DNA of 64,000 nucleotides from Parafrankia irregularis (lineage in GTDB: Bacteria; Actinomycetota; Actinomycetes; Frankiales; Frankiaceae): the NCBI RefSeq assembly GCF_001536285.1, contig NZ_FAOZ01000038.1, forward strand, positions 1 through 64,000. The letters run 5' to 3'. Made by a program: the position numbers and the translations under genes. The stretch's first letter is position 1; each line of letters begins with the position of its first letter. The notes under the pieces were generated by a model, which saw only the letters and a list, made by a program, of their open reading frames with translations, was not told the DNA's origin and did not search any database. This document shows, one piece after another, positions 35,874 to 44,292 of this stretch.

Positions 35874-36817
35874 GCCGCACCCGCCTCGTAGGCCGCGGCG
35901 ATCGCCCGCCGGACATAGACCCGGACCATCTCTACCCGGTAGGCGGCACCGGCGCGCAGGTCGTCGACGCAGGTCACCCGGTCGGCGTACCCGTCGGCGA
36001 CGGCCTTCGCCGAGGTGGAGCCGCGGCCCTCACCGAGCAGCAGCGCGTCGAGGTCGGTGAAGGTGACGGGGCGGTCCGTCGCGCTGCCGACGGCCAGCCG
36101 GGCCCGCACGCACACCCCGGACGGGTCGAAGCCGAGCACGACCGCGACCCCGAGTGCCGAGGAGTCCTCCGCCGAGCGGGTCTTCAGCGTCAGGTAGCGG
36201 CTCACCGTCCGCGGCGGCGGGACGTCGATCTCCACCGAGGTGAGCAGCTCCCCCGGCTCGATCACGGTGATGCCCCCGGCGGGGTAGAAGTCCTCGACGG
36301 CCACCGTGCGCCGCCCGTTCGGGCCATCGAGGCGCACCCGCGCGTCGAGCGCGTGCAGCACCGTCGGGGGATCCCACGCGTAGACCGCGCCGGCGAGGAC
36401 ACCGCCGACGGTGGCGACGGACCGCACCCGGACGTTGCCGACGCGGGAGAAGACGTCTCCGAGCAGCGGCACGGCCGCCCGCAGGTCGGCGTCGGCGGCC
36501 ACCCGGGCGTGGGTGACCGCGGCGCCCAGCACCACCGTTCCCCGGCCGTCCGCCCAGTTCATCTGCTGGACGGCGGAAAGTTCCGGGACGCCCCCGAGCG
36601 CCACCAGCCGGCCGGGCCGACGGCGCGGGTCGGCCAGCGCGAAGGCGAGCTGGGTGCAGCCGGCGGCCGGGACGCTGCCCGGCACGGCCAGCTCGGCGAG
36701 CGCCTCGGCGAGCGATGTCGGGTGCGCCCACCGGGTGGTCGCGGGCGACGCCGCCGGCGGGGCCTCCGGTGCCGTGGGCGGCGCGGCGTCCGTGGGTGTC
36801 GCGGCTGTCGTGCTCAT
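35870..36817 (-). CDS. Molybdenum hydroxylase FAD-binding subunit
   Basis: 315 residues. After an Ala/Pro-rich lead of 25 residues it has the CoxM-type FAD fold: RWAHPTSLAEALAELA, VPAAGCTQLAFALADPR, VLGAAVTHARVAADADL, VRSVATVGGVLAGAVYAWDP, and the C-terminal CO-dehydrogenase flavoprotein domain (YLTLKTRSAEDSSALGVAV, RLAVGSATDRPV). It takes electrons from the iron-sulfur subunit. Unusually for the family the usual AGGTD-type loop reads AAGCTQ, and the second glycine loop has VGGVLAGA. The gene overlaps its neighbours by four bases on each side within the operon. Confidence 0.9.
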   Translation of the reverse strand: MSTTAATPTDAAPPTAPEAPPAASPATTRWAHPTSLAEALAELAVPGSVPAAGCTQLAFALADPRRRPGRLVALGGVPELSAVQQMNWADGRGTVVLGAAVTHARVAADADLRAAVPLLGDVFSRVGNVRVRSVATVGGVLAGAVYAWDPPTVLHALDARVRLDGPNGRRTVAVEDFYPAGGITVIEPGELLTSVEIDVPPPRTVSRYLTLKTRSAEDSSALGVAVVLGFDPSGVCVRARLAVGSATDRPVTFTDLDALLLGEGRGSTSAKAVADGYADRVTCVDDLRAGAAYRVEMVRVYVRRAIAAAYEAGAA

Positions 36818-37668
36818 CGGTCCTCCCCGTCACCCTCACCGTCACCCGCGGCGGCTCCGATGCCGGCGCAGGCGTCCGCCCAGATGGCGGTCATCCGGCC
36901 GCGGTGGCCGGCTTCGAAAGCGCCGCGGAGCCGGTCGAGGGTCACCGGTGGAAGCGGGCGCGGGCGGCCCACCGCCATCGCCGCGAGCCGCACCGACACC
37001 GCCCGGTGCAGCAGCAGCGCGAGCGCGGTGGCCTCCGCGACATCGGCGCCGACCGTCACCAGGCCATGTGCCCGCAGCAGCGCGCCTCGCGCGCCGCCGA
37101 GGCAGGTGGCGAACCCCTGCGCGCGGGCGGTGTCGGCGACCAGGTCCGCGTCGTCGTACCAGGCGAGCCCGGCGGCGAACGGCACCTCGTCCTGGCTGAA
37201 GACACCGTCCGGCAACGGGCCGAGCGTCGTCGCGCTCTGCACCGCGAGCGGATGGGTGTGCACGACCGCGCCGACGTCCGGGCGGGCGGCGTACACGGCC
37301 TGGTGTAGGGCGGTCTCCTCGTGCAGGCGCAGACCGGGGGTGCGCAGTGATCCGTCCGGGCTGATCTCGGCGACCCGGGCGGTGGTGACCCGTGCCAGCG
37401 ACGGGCCGACCGCCTTGACGAACAGGCCGCCGTCGGCCCCGCGCGCACTCACATGCCCGAAGCAGAAATGGTCCTGGCCGTCGGCCGCGAGCACCCGACA
37501 CGCCGTCGCGACCAGCCCGGGCAGCATCCCGCCGGCAGACATCCGGCCGCCGGACATCCCGCCAGCCGGCATCCGGCCGGCAGACGTCCCCCCGGCCAGT
37601 GCGTCGTCAGCCGGCACGTCGCGGGCCGACCCTGCGGGAAGGGTCGGTGAGCTGGCTGGCAGGCTCAC
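36814..37668 (-). CDS. Class II aldolase/adducin family protein
   Basis: 284 residues, GTG start overlapping the preceding stop. The first 45 residues are a Ser/Gly/Met repeat-rich stretch (PAGGMSGGRMSAGGM). The domain follows: LVATACRVLAADGQDHFCFGHV, FVKAVGPSLARVTTARV, LHEETALHQAVYAARP, then the zinc site HTHPLAVQ and a third His in RAHGLVTVGADVAEA. The family splits or isomerises hydroxy-acid or sugar substrates using zinc and a general-base Glu. In this operon it could release a small aldehyde or decarboxylate a ring-cleavage product. Substrate unknown. Confidence 0.9.
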   Translation of the reverse strand: MSLPASSPTLPAGSARDVPADDALAGGTSAGRMPAGGMSGGRMSAGGMLPGLVATACRVLAADGQDHFCFGHVSARGADGGLFVKAVGPSLARVTTARVAEISPDGSLRTPGLRLHEETALHQAVYAARPDVGAVVHTHPLAVQSATTLGPLPDGVFSQDEVPFAAGLAWYDDADLVADTARAQGFATCLGGARGALLRAHGLVTVGADVAEATALALLLHRAVSVRLAAMAVGRPRPLPPVTLDRLRGAFEAGHRGRMTAIWADACAGIGAAAGDGEGDGEDR

Positions 37669-38420
37669 GCCGCGCCCCGGTCGCGGGTGCCGGCCGTCAG
37701 CGTGTCGAGCACCCCGGCGAGGTCCTCCACATCGCCGTACTTGGCATCCAGGTCGAACAGGCTGACCTCGTGTACCAGCGCCGAACGGTCGCCGACCGCC
37801 TCACGCACGACGATGGGGCGAAACCCGAGCCCGCACCCGTCCACCACCGTGGCCCGCACACAGCCGCTGGTGGTGCAGCCGGCGACGAGGATGGTGTCGA
37901 CGCCGTCGCGGCGCAGCCGGTCGGCGAGGTCGGTGCCGAGGAAGGCCGAGGCGTGCTTCTTCACCACCCGTGGCTCCCCCGGCCGGCGGGTCAGCCGCGT
38001 GTCCAGGCCGGTCCACTCGCCGCCCTCGACGAGCAGCCGCTGGGCGCTGATCTTGCGTGGCCAGACCCCGGCGTCGCTCATGTCCGGGGCGTAGGCGACC
38101 TCCGCCCAGTAGACCGGGACGCCCACCCGCCGGGCCGTGGCGACGAGCACGCCGGTCGCCTCGACCACATCACCGAGGTCGCCGCCGAGCGGCGACGCGG
38201 GGTCGGTGAAGCCGCGGATCAGGTCCACGACCACGACGGCCGGTGCCTCACCCCAGCCAACCCGGCCGACCATCCCGGAGGCCGCGAACCGGGCCCGGAG
38301 CCGGTCGAGCTCGGCGAGCGCCGCCCCCGCGCCCGCCCCCGGATCCGATTCCGCTTCCACGGACGGGTTCGGGCTCGGGCTCCCCGGCTGCCGGTCAGGC
38401 ACAGGTGGCTGGTCAGGCAT
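37665..38420 (-). CDS. Cysteine hydrolase, isochorismatase-like (maleamate amidohydrolase type)
   Basis: 251 residues. A flexible Pro/Ser lead of about 30 residues is followed by the hydrolase fold: APAVVVVDLIRGFTDPASPL with the catalytic Asp, VVKKHASAFLGTDL with the catalytic Lys, and ILVAGCTTSGCVRAT with a cis-peptide loop and nucleophilic Cys. This close spacing and the DLIRGFTDP wording match N-carbamoylsarcosine amidase and NicF, which turns maleamate into maleate plus ammonia. Next to a NicX-like ring dioxygenase that role is attractive, but sequence alone cannot fix the substrate. It overlaps both neighbours (4 and 8 bases). Confidence 0.88.
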   Translation of the reverse strand: MPDQPPVPDRQPGSPSPNPSVEAESDPGAGAGAALAELDRLRARFAASGMVGRVGWGEAPAVVVVDLIRGFTDPASPLGGDLGDVVEATGVLVATARRVGVPVYWAEVAYAPDMSDAGVWPRKISAQRLLVEGGEWTGLDTRLTRRPGEPRVVKKHASAFLGTDLADRLRRDGVDTILVAGCTTSGCVRATVVDGCGLGFRPIVVREAVGDRSALVHEVSLFDLDAKYGDVEDLAGVLDTLTAGTRDRGAA

Positions 38421-38832
38421 AGATGTGGGGGTGCCAGCGAACCGGCTCGTCGCACAGCTCGACGATGTTGCCTTCCGGGTCCATCAGCTGCGCGACCCGC
38501 CAGCGCGGGGCGTCCATGCCGTCGATGACGACCGGCGCGACGTGGATCGGCTCGACGCCGCGTTCGGCGAGCTCGGCAAGCTCGGCGTCCATGTCGTCGA
38601 CCTTGAAGGTGAACAGGACCTGGTTACGCTCCCAGCCCGTGCGGTCCGGGTTGCCCGACGGGCCGTTGTCGTGCCGGCCGATGAGCACGAGGATGCAGGG
38701 CCCGGTGTCGAACACCGCCGACTGCTCGGTGGTCGACAGCACCTTGAGACCGAGGCCGTCGCGGTACCAGCCGGTCATCAGGCTGATGTCATGGGCCCAC
38801 ACGAGGTTCCAGCTGATCGCTCCGAGTGGCAT
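38413..38832 (-). CDS. VOC (glyoxalase/dioxygenase-like) protein
   Basis: 139 residues with one pair of beta-alpha-beta-beta-beta units. It begins AISWNLVWAHDISLMTGWY and ends VAQLMDPEGNIVELCDEP, where the final Glu is a usual metal ligand. A clear metal His at the N-terminal position is present (WAHD). Very similar in wording to the VOC protein at 41241-41696 (both have SWNLV, NGP, GWxRN, EGNIxELCDEP). The family includes extradiol dioxygenases, isomerases and glyoxalases; the small size suggests a lyase or isomerase acting on a pathway intermediate. Its end overlaps the cysteine hydrolase gene by 8 bases. Confidence 0.85.
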   Translation of the reverse strand: MPLGAISWNLVWAHDISLMTGWYRDGLGLKVLSTTEQSAVFDTGPCILVLIGRHDNGPSGNPDRTGWERNQVLFTFKVDDMDAELAELAERGVEPIHVAPVVIDGMDAPRWRVAQLMDPEGNIVELCDEPVRWHPHIYA

Positions 38833-38929
38833 GCCGTGTGGCCTCTTTCTGTGATGCGTTGGACGGAAGCAGCCAGCCCGCCGGCCCGGCCGGGAGGGCA
38901 GACGGAGCGGCGGACCGGCGGACCTGGGT

Positions 38930-38973
38930 GGTCAGGCGACGCGGTGGTCAGGCGACGGGAGGGTCAGGCGACG
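38930..38973. repeat. 16-bp tandem repeat, 3 copies, at the SDR gene end
   Basis: GGTCAGGCGACG occurs at 38930, 38946 and 38962, each followed by four variable bases. The last copy contains the stop codon of the SDR gene, so the repeat duplicates the gene end into the intergenic gap. Confidence 0.85.
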
Positions 38974-39791
38974 GCCGCGACTCCGCCGTCGACGACGAGC
39001 GTGGTGCCGTGGACGAAGTCGGCCGCGCCGGAGGAGAGGTAGACCGCGGCGGCACCCATGTCGACCAGCAGCCCGTTGCGCCGCGCCGGGGTGGCGGCGG
39101 CCGACTCCTCGGCCGCGCCCGGCCTGTTCAGCAGCCAGTTCGTCGGCGTCTCGATGCTGCCCGGGACCAGGCAGTTCACGTTTATGCCCTGCGGGGCCAG
39201 CTCGCCGGCGAAGACCTTCGTGAGGTGTTCGACGGCGGCCTTGCTCGCGCCGTACACCGACGACCCTGGGAACGCCCGCCTGCCGGCGACCGAGCTCACC
39301 GTCAGGATCTTCCCGGGACGCCTGTCCGCCAGGAAGTACCGCGCGGCCGCCTGGACGCCGAAGAAGGTGCCCTTCAGGTTGAGGTCGATCTGCGCGTCGA
39401 AGTCGGCCTCGGTGACCTCCACCAGCTCGGCGGGGCGGAACACGCCGGCGACTGCGGCGAAGATGTCCAGCCCGCCGAAGTGGGCGACGCAGGCCTGCAC
39501 GACCGCGGTGTTCGCGGCGACGTCGAGGACGTCCACCTGGATGCCGGTGATGTTCGCCGGCCCGGCGACGCTCGCGAGGTCCTCGACGACGGCGTCCATC
39601 CGGGCCTTGTCCCGGCCTGCGACGGCGACCCGGGCACCGGCGGCGAGGTAGGCCCGCGCGATCCCGATGCCGATGCCCTGGGTGCCGCCGACGACGAGGG
39701 CGACCTTCCCGGCCAGCAGCGAACCGGGAATCGGCTCCGCGGCGGCCTGCCCGGTGGTGGTCTGCCCGGTGGTGGTCTGCTCCGTGGCCAT
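38964..39791 (-). CDS. Short-chain dehydrogenase/reductase (SDR)
   Basis: 275 residues. Classical SDR: cofactor loop VGGTQGIGIGIARAY, VAVAGRDKARMD, the NAG-like AAVAGVF, catalytic Ser in TVSSVAGRR and YxxxK in VYGASKAAVEHL, and PGSIETP after. It oxidises an alcohol or reduces a ketone with NAD(P). A Thr/Gln-rich lead (TTTGQTTTGQ) of about 20 residues is unusual. Its ATG shares one base with the stop of the Rieske gene (TGATG), so translation is coupled; a dihydrodiol made by that oxygenase would be a fitting substrate. Confidence 0.93.
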   Translation of the reverse strand: MATEQTTTGQTTTGQAAAEPIPGSLLAGKVALVVGGTQGIGIGIARAYLAAGARVAVAGRDKARMDAVVEDLASVAGPANITGIQVDVLDVAANTAVVQACVAHFGGLDIFAAVAGVFRPAELVEVTEADFDAQIDLNLKGTFFGVQAAARYFLADRRPGKILTVSSVAGRRAFPGSSVYGASKAAVEHLTKVFAGELAPQGINVNCLVPGSIETPTNWLLNRPGAAEESAAATPARRNGLLVDMGAAAVYLSSGAADFVHGTTLVVDGGVAAVA

Positions 39792-41161
39792 CAGGACCGT
39801 CCTCGGGTCGGGTTGCGGCGGCTGCGCGGCTTGATCAGCTTGTCGGGAGTCTGGATGTCCCGGGCGTGCTCGCTGAAGAACTTGCGGAACATGGTGATCT
39901 CCAGATCGGGGCGGTAGAGCCGTTCCCGGTCCCAGCCGTTCTCCTTCTCGTAGAACGTCTGCATGCTTTCCCGGGCCTTGTTGTCGTCGATGAGGAACTT
40001 CTCGACGGTCGGCACGTACCACTCGGTGTGGCCGGTCTCGCCGCGCCAGGCTTCCGCCTCCTCCTCGGTCGCGCACGGCTTCGCCCCGAACATGAAGGAG
40101 CGGGTGTGGTTCTCGTCGATCGGGACCAGCCAGTCAAAAGTGATCATGTCGGACGGGAAGTTCACCGTCTCGTTGCAGGACGGCAGCCAGATGCCGACCT
40201 CGATCGGCGGCATCGCCAGGAAGGAGGAGATCAGCTCCTCCCGGCTCTTCCCGACCGCCGCCGGCGCGGTGTAGGTGGTGTCCGGGCGGCCGTCCTTGCC
40301 CGGGATGACCGCGGAGAAGATCAGCTCGGCGGTCGCGGTGCAGCGGGAGAAGCCCTTCGGGCCGGGTGCGTCGACGACGTAGGTCGTCTCGCCGGCCTCC
40401 TCGCCCTTCTTCGCCACGTACCCGAACGTCATCGGGAAGCCCGACTCGATGACGTACGGCGACCAGTTGTGGATGAAGTGGTGGCCCGGGTCGAACGAGT
40501 TCTCCAGCGCCAGCCGCCAGTTCGCGCGGATGATGTCCGGCTGGGCGTAGTGCATGACCGTGTCGGCGGCCAGGAAGCTCCCCGGGACGTCCGCCTCCAG
40601 CGGCGGCGGCTCCTCGTCACCGATGTAGACGAACAGCAGGCCCTTGGCCTCGACGATCGGGTAGGCGCGCACGCCCGTCCTGCCGACCAGCGCGCTTTCC
40701 GGCTCGTTGAGGATGCAGCGCAGGTCGCCGTTCTCCATGTCGAACGTCCACGTGTGGTACCAGCACGTGATGGTGTCCTCCGACAGGACCAGCGGGCGCT
40801 CGGAGAAGCGGGTGCCACGATGCGCGCACCGGTCCTCGACCGCGTACAGCTTGCCGTTCTTGCGGACGAGCAGGATCTCCTCGCCGAGCATCGTCACCGC
40901 GTGGGTGCCGCCCTCGGGCAGCGCGTCGGACAGTGCCGCCGGATACCAGTACTCGCGCAGGCCCAGGTTCGCCTCCAGGTAACGCTGCCAGGGCCTGGCC
41001 CGGCGCGGCGGGGCCTCGACCCGGTCGACCTGGTCCCGGGTCTGCTCGGCGAGCTCGTTGGCCATGGCCATGCCCGCGGCGGTCGGCTCGGTGTGCCGGG
41101 CCTGGGCCTGGGTCTGGGTCGGTTCGCTCGCCGAGGCCTGCTCGGGAACGCTGATGCTCAC
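39791..41161 (-). CDS. Rieske non-heme iron oxygenase, large subunit
   Basis: 456 residues from GTG 41161. Rieske cluster: C112-x-H114 (CAHRG) and C133-x2-H136 (CWYH). The catalytic domain has the usual mononuclear iron region ENSFDPGHHFIHNW, with ligand His residues, and a long C-terminal part (FLAMPPIEVGIWLPSCNE). It would hydroxylate an aromatic ring or demethylate a substrate using O2. No small subunit, ferredoxin or reductase gene is present in the window, so electrons must come from elsewhere. Coupled to the SDR gene. The N-terminal 30 residues are Gln/Thr/Glu-rich and probably disordered. Confidence 0.92.
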   Translation of the reverse strand: MSISVPEQASASEPTQTQAQARHTEPTAAGMAMANELAEQTRDQVDRVEAPPRRARPWQRYLEANLGLREYWYPAALSDALPEGGTHAVTMLGEEILLVRKNGKLYAVEDRCAHRGTRFSERPLVLSEDTITCWYHTWTFDMENGDLRCILNEPESALVGRTGVRAYPIVEAKGLLFVYIGDEEPPPLEADVPGSFLAADTVMHYAQPDIIRANWRLALENSFDPGHHFIHNWSPYVIESGFPMTFGYVAKKGEEAGETTYVVDAPGPKGFSRCTATAELIFSAVIPGKDGRPDTTYTAPAAVGKSREELISSFLAMPPIEVGIWLPSCNETVNFPSDMITFDWLVPIDENHTRSFMFGAKPCATEEEAEAWRGETGHTEWYVPTVEKFLIDDNKARESMQTFYEKENGWDRERLYRPDLEITMFRKFFSEHARDIQTPDKLIKPRSRRNPTRGRS

Positions 41162-41192
41162 GTGATCACTCCTCGGCGGGAGGTCGAAGGGA

Positions 41193-41223
41193 CGAGATGG
41201 GGCGAGGGGCGAGATGGGGCGAG
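41193..41223. repeat. 17-bp tandem repeat, 2 copies
   Basis: CGAGATGGGGCGAG occurs at 41193 and 41210 in the gap between the Rieske gene and the upstream VOC gene. It is purine-rich on the plus strand. Confidence 0.75.
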
Positions 41224-41240
41224 ACGAGAGGGGGCTGAGC

Positions 41241-41696
41241 TCAGAAGAACAGCGGCTCGTCGCAGAGCTCGAAGATGTTGCCCTCGGGGTCGATGAACTG
41301 CGCGACCTGGCCCTCCGGCGGCAGCCCGTCGGCGGAAACCGTCGGTGACGGGCCGTGCAGCAGCGTCGCGCCGCGCCGGGTGAGCTCGGCGACGACCGCG
41401 GTCATGTTCTCGACCTTGAACGACATCAGCACGCGGTTGCGGTCCCAGCCCCGCGCCGGGCTGCCCGCGGCCGGCCCGTTGTCCTTGCGGGCCATCAGCT
41501 CCAGGGTGCAGCCGCCGGTGTGGTAGGCAGCGAAGTACGGCGAGGCGTTCTTCACCGGCAGGCCGAGGACGCCCTCGTAGAAGGCCCGCATGGCGGCGAG
41601 GTCGTCGACGTACACCAGGTTCCACGACAGCGGCCCGAGCAGCGGCCCGCCGGTGGACGCGGCCGGTGCGGGGCTCTCGACGGCTTCAGCTGTCAC
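41241..41696 (-). CDS. VOC (glyoxalase/dioxygenase-like) protein
   Basis: 151 residues from GTG 41696. After 20 flexible residues: LGPLSWNLVYVDDLAAMRAFY, GVLGLPV, CTLELMARKDNGP, VLMSFKVENMTAVVAEL, and VAQFIDPEGNIFELCDEP with the metal-binding Glu. It is a paralogue of the protein at 38413-38832, yet the N-terminal His of that copy is replaced (VYVDD), so metal binding may differ. Lies between the ring-cleavage dioxygenase gene and the Rieske gene in the operon. Confidence 0.85.
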   Translation of the reverse strand: MTAEAVESPAPAASTGGPLLGPLSWNLVYVDDLAAMRAFYEGVLGLPVKNASPYFAAYHTGGCTLELMARKDNGPAAGSPARGWDRNRVLMSFKVENMTAVVAELTRRGATLLHGPSPTVSADGLPPEGQVAQFIDPEGNIFELCDEPLFF

Positions 41697-41720
41697 GTTC
41701 TCTCCTCCGGACAGGACGGA

Positions 41721-41759
41721 CGATCAGGGCAGGCGATCAGAACGGGTGATCAGGACGGG
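41721..41759. repeat. 13-bp tandem repeat, 3 copies
   Basis: Three units CGATCAGGGCAGG, CGATCAGAACGGG and TGATCAGGACGGG stand end to end between the NicX-like gene and the VOC gene. Confidence 0.8.
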
Positions 41760-41786
41760 CAAGGCGGTCGGACCGGGGCCGACCGG

Positions 41787-42896
41787 TCAGAGCGCGCCGA
41801 CGAGCGGGGCACCGAGCCGGGCGGCGCCGTCGTCCACCCGCAGCTCGTCGACGACGAAACGGCCGTGGTCGAGGATCTGCCGGCCGTCGAGCCACACGCT
41901 GCACCGGCGTACCGGGACGTCCGAGTGCGCGAGGGTGAACCGGCTGCCACCGGCCTCGTTGTTGGGCCCGGTGGAGAACAGCACGTTGCCGGCGAAGCAG
42001 CGGCCGTCCATGCCCTGGGTGGCGGATCGGTCGAGCAGCGCCAGCGCGTTCCAGCGGGCCTTCTCGTTGAGACCCCACCCGATGTGGGACATCGCGAAGC
42101 CCTCGGGGTCGCCCCAGCTCTCCAGGTAGTCCCGGTACAGCTCGGCGTCCGCCCCGGGGCCCTCGATGGAGCGGATGAACCCGTCGACGACGTCGATCGT
42201 GATCGGCGCGTTCACGTAGGTCTTGAACGGGAAGATGATGTCGCCACTGTTGATCACCCAGCGGCCGTTGGCGCTGCCCTCGTTCGGGTAGGCCGCCGCC
42301 AGACCGGCGCTGAGGTGGGCGTGGGTGCCGGGGCCGTTGGTGAACCCCCAGCCACCGCCGGCGCCGAACTGGCCGAGGCCGAAGGTGATGTCGGTGCCGG
42401 CGTCCGAGGTGATCCGCAGCTCGCTGCCCCCGCTGAGCATGGCCACGCTGGCCTGCACCCGCCGCCGCAGGTCGTCCGTCGGGAACAGCCGCTCCAGGAT
42501 CTCCGGCGGCTCGGTGATCATCAGCATCCGGGTGCCGGCGGAGAGGATCTCCTCCTGCTCCGCCGAATGCAGCAGGATGGACAGGTCGACCACCATGTCG
42601 GCCGACTTGAGCGCCTCGACCACCGGGCGCAGGCCGGTCAGGCCGGTCAGGCCGTACACCTCGCCCACCCCGGGGACCGTGGCGGCCGAGCGGGTGATCG
42701 ACGGCAGCATGACAGTGAAGACCCGGGCGCCCAGCGACGCGGCCGCGGCCGCGGTGGTCTCCAGGTACAGCGGCGGCGACTGGGCGTTGCCGAGCACGGC
42801 CACCGTCTCGCCGGGCCGCACGTCGCAGCCTTCGAGCGCACGGCGGAACAGGGTTGTGAGGGTGCCGCCGTCGGCGGCCTGGTTGGGAACGAGCAC
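41787..42896 (-). CDS. Ring-cleaving dioxygenase of the 2,5-dihydroxypyridine dioxygenase (NicX) family
   Basis: 369 residues from a GTG with AGAGG six bases upstream. The chain parallels NicX along its length: ADMVVDLSILLHSAEQEEIL, GTRMLMITEPPEILERLFPT, AAAYPNEGSANGRWVINSGD, IIFPFKTYVNAPITIDV, MSHIGWGLNEKARW, GNVLFSTGPNNEAGG. The iron ligands of NicX (recalled as His265, His318, Asp320) match His271 (SHIGWGL), His324 and Asp326 (AHSDVP), a constant offset of six. NicX opens 2,5-dihydroxypyridine to N-formylmaleamate; the broader family is often labelled leucyl aminopeptidase (M29-like). The substrate here is likely a hydroxylated N-heteroaromatic, which fits the Mo hydroxylases and NicF-like hydrolase downstream. 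Confidence 0.85.
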   Translation of the reverse strand: MLVPNQAADGGTLTTLFRRALEGCDVRPGETVAVLGNAQSPPLYLETTAAAAASLGARVFTVMLPSITRSAATVPGVGEVYGLTGLTGLRPVVEALKSADMVVDLSILLHSAEQEEILSAGTRMLMITEPPEILERLFPTDDLRRRVQASVAMLSGGSELRITSDAGTDITFGLGQFGAGGGWGFTNGPGTHAHLSAGLAAAYPNEGSANGRWVINSGDIIFPFKTYVNAPITIDVVDGFIRSIEGPGADAELYRDYLESWGDPEGFAMSHIGWGLNEKARWNALALLDRSATQGMDGRCFAGNVLFSTGPNNEAGGSRFTLAHSDVPVRRCSVWLDGRQILDHGRFVVDELRVDDGAARLGAPLVGAL

Positions 42897-43360
42897 GATG
42901 CACCTCTCACCGGTGTGGCTTGCCGCTGTGCCGCGATGCCGCGGCCCTTCCGTTCCCCCCAGGGGCGCCGGTCCCGGGAGACTCCCCGTCGGGCCGGGAT
43001 GAGCCCACGAACCGCCGCGCGCCGAGGCACGGCCCGAATTCGTGAAGCCCCGCCGGCCGGGCGCCCGGCCGGCGGTTTTCATGCTCCGTGCACCATGTTT
43101 CGGGGTTTTGTCTCGTCTGTCTCGGAGCCATGAAATCGTGTTCCAAAATGCTCCGGAGATACCGCGGCGCGACGGTTCGGGAGACCGGCGCTGACTGGAT
43201 TCGGCACGGCCGGTCACGCTGACAACAGATATGTCGCGCCGGATCACGGCCCGCTTCGCACCAGGCCCTGCGCCGGATCAGCGGCGGATCGGCACCTGGT
43301 CGCGCCCGGGGAATTAGCCCCGACGAAGAGAACAGAAGGATGGGAAGGAAAATCGGGAGA
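42897..43360. other. Intergenic gap within the catabolic block
   Basis: About 460 bases between the FAA hydrolase gene and the NicX-like gene, with a 26-bp perfect palindrome (43050-43075) and a moderately AT-rich stretch at 43080-43160. A gap this long suggests that the NicX-like gene has its own promoter. No gene is seen. Confidence 0.45.
43050..43075 (+). terminator. Perfect GC palindrome followed by TTTT
   Basis: The arms 43050-43062 and 43063-43075 are exact inverted copies, and TTTTC follows on the plus strand. The form is that of an intrinsic terminator for plus-strand transcription, although the flanking genes run leftward; on the minus strand there is no T-run. It may isolate the two parts of the operon. 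Confidence 0.5.
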
Positions 43361-44188
43361 TCAGGAGAAACGGACGGTGTTCTGCGTGGTGCCGATACCC
43401 TCGATCTCGACCGTGACCACGTCGCCGTCGGCGAGATAGACCTTCGGGTCACGGCCGTGCCCGACACCACCCGGGGTTCCGGTGGTGAGGACGTCACCCG
43501 GCGCGAGTGTGATGAACTGGCTGACGTAGGCCACGATCGTGGCGGGCGGGAAAAGCAGGTCCGAGGTACGCGACTTCTGCATCACCTCACCGTTCACCAG
43601 GGTGCGCAGGGCGAGGTCGTCCGCATTGTCGAGCTCGTCGGGAGTAACCAGTTCGGGGCCGAGCGGGGTCGATCCCTCGAAAGTCTTGCCCTGCAGGAAC
43701 TGCAGGGTGCGGAACTGCCAGTCCCGCATGGTGATGTCGTTCATCACGGTGTAGCCGGCGATGGCGGCGCGGGCCGTGTCCTCGTCGGCGAAACGAACCG
43801 TGGAGCCGATGACGAAGGCGAGCTCGCCCTCCCAGTCGACCTCGCTGCTCACCGGCGGCACGATGATGTCGTCGCGCGCGCCGATCAGGGAGCTGGCGTA
43901 CTTGGCGAACAGCGTCGGGTGGGTCGGTGGGGTGCGCCCCATCTCCTTCAGGTGGGTCGCGTAGTTCAGACCCATGCAGACGATCTTGGGCGGCTGCGGC
44001 ACCAGCGGTGCCAGGTCCGCGCCGTCACGCTCGATCCTCTCGCCGTCAACGGCGGCGGCCTGGCGCCAGTCCGGGCCCGAGGCGATCAGAGTGCCCACGC
44101 TCGCGAACGGGAGCAGGACGATCTCGTCACCCTCGACGCGACCAGCGGCGGTTTCGCCACCGGGACGACGGACAGTGGACAAGCGCAC
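43361..44188 (-). CDS. Fumarylacetoacetate hydrolase (FAH) family protein
   Basis: 275 residues from GTG 44188 with GAGGAG upstream. The N-terminal 60 residues form the small domain; the FAH fold has KIVCMGLNYATHLKEMG, the metal-binding EVDWEGELAFVIG (Glu and Glu/Asp ligands), NDITMRDWQF, GKTFEGSTPLGPELV and PGDVLTTGTPGGVG. Members hydrolyse C-C bonds, hydrate 2-hydroxypentadienoates or decarboxylate oxo-acids in aromatic catabolism. Probably acts on a ring-cleavage product. It follows the LLM gene by 150 bases in the same direction. Confidence 0.92.
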   Translation of the reverse strand: MRLSTVRRPGGETAAGRVEGDEIVLLPFASVGTLIASGPDWRQAAAVDGERIERDGADLAPLVPQPPKIVCMGLNYATHLKEMGRTPPTHPTLFAKYASSLIGARDDIIVPPVSSEVDWEGELAFVIGSTVRFADEDTARAAIAGYTVMNDITMRDWQFRTLQFLQGKTFEGSTPLGPELVTPDELDNADDLALRTLVNGEVMQKSRTSDLLFPPATIVAYVSQFITLAPGDVLTTGTPGGVGHGRDPKVYLADGDVVTVEIEGIGTTQNTVRFS

Positions 44189-44292
44189 GGTTTCTCCTCA
44201 GGTATGTGCGGCCGACCGACTGGCCGGCCGGGCTATCCGGTATCTCTGGCTGGCTGGGCCAAGCGGGCGGCTCTGTTCGACCCGCCCAGCCG

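Noticed and set aside
30551-36817. Aerobic CO dehydrogenase (CoxMSL)
   Set aside because: Subunit types fit, but the active-site loops are GFRGYAIPQ and AFRGYASPQ rather than AYRCSFR, so CO oxidation is not supported.
41737-42903. A second long minus-strand frame over the NicX-like gene
   Set aside because: It is the same strand in another frame with Arg-rich nonsense composition; the chosen frame carries the full dioxygenase motifs.
42897-43247. Upstream extension of the NicX-like gene
   Set aside because: It passes through the 26-bp palindrome and has no similarity to the family; GTG 42896 has a matching ribosome site and gives the family length.
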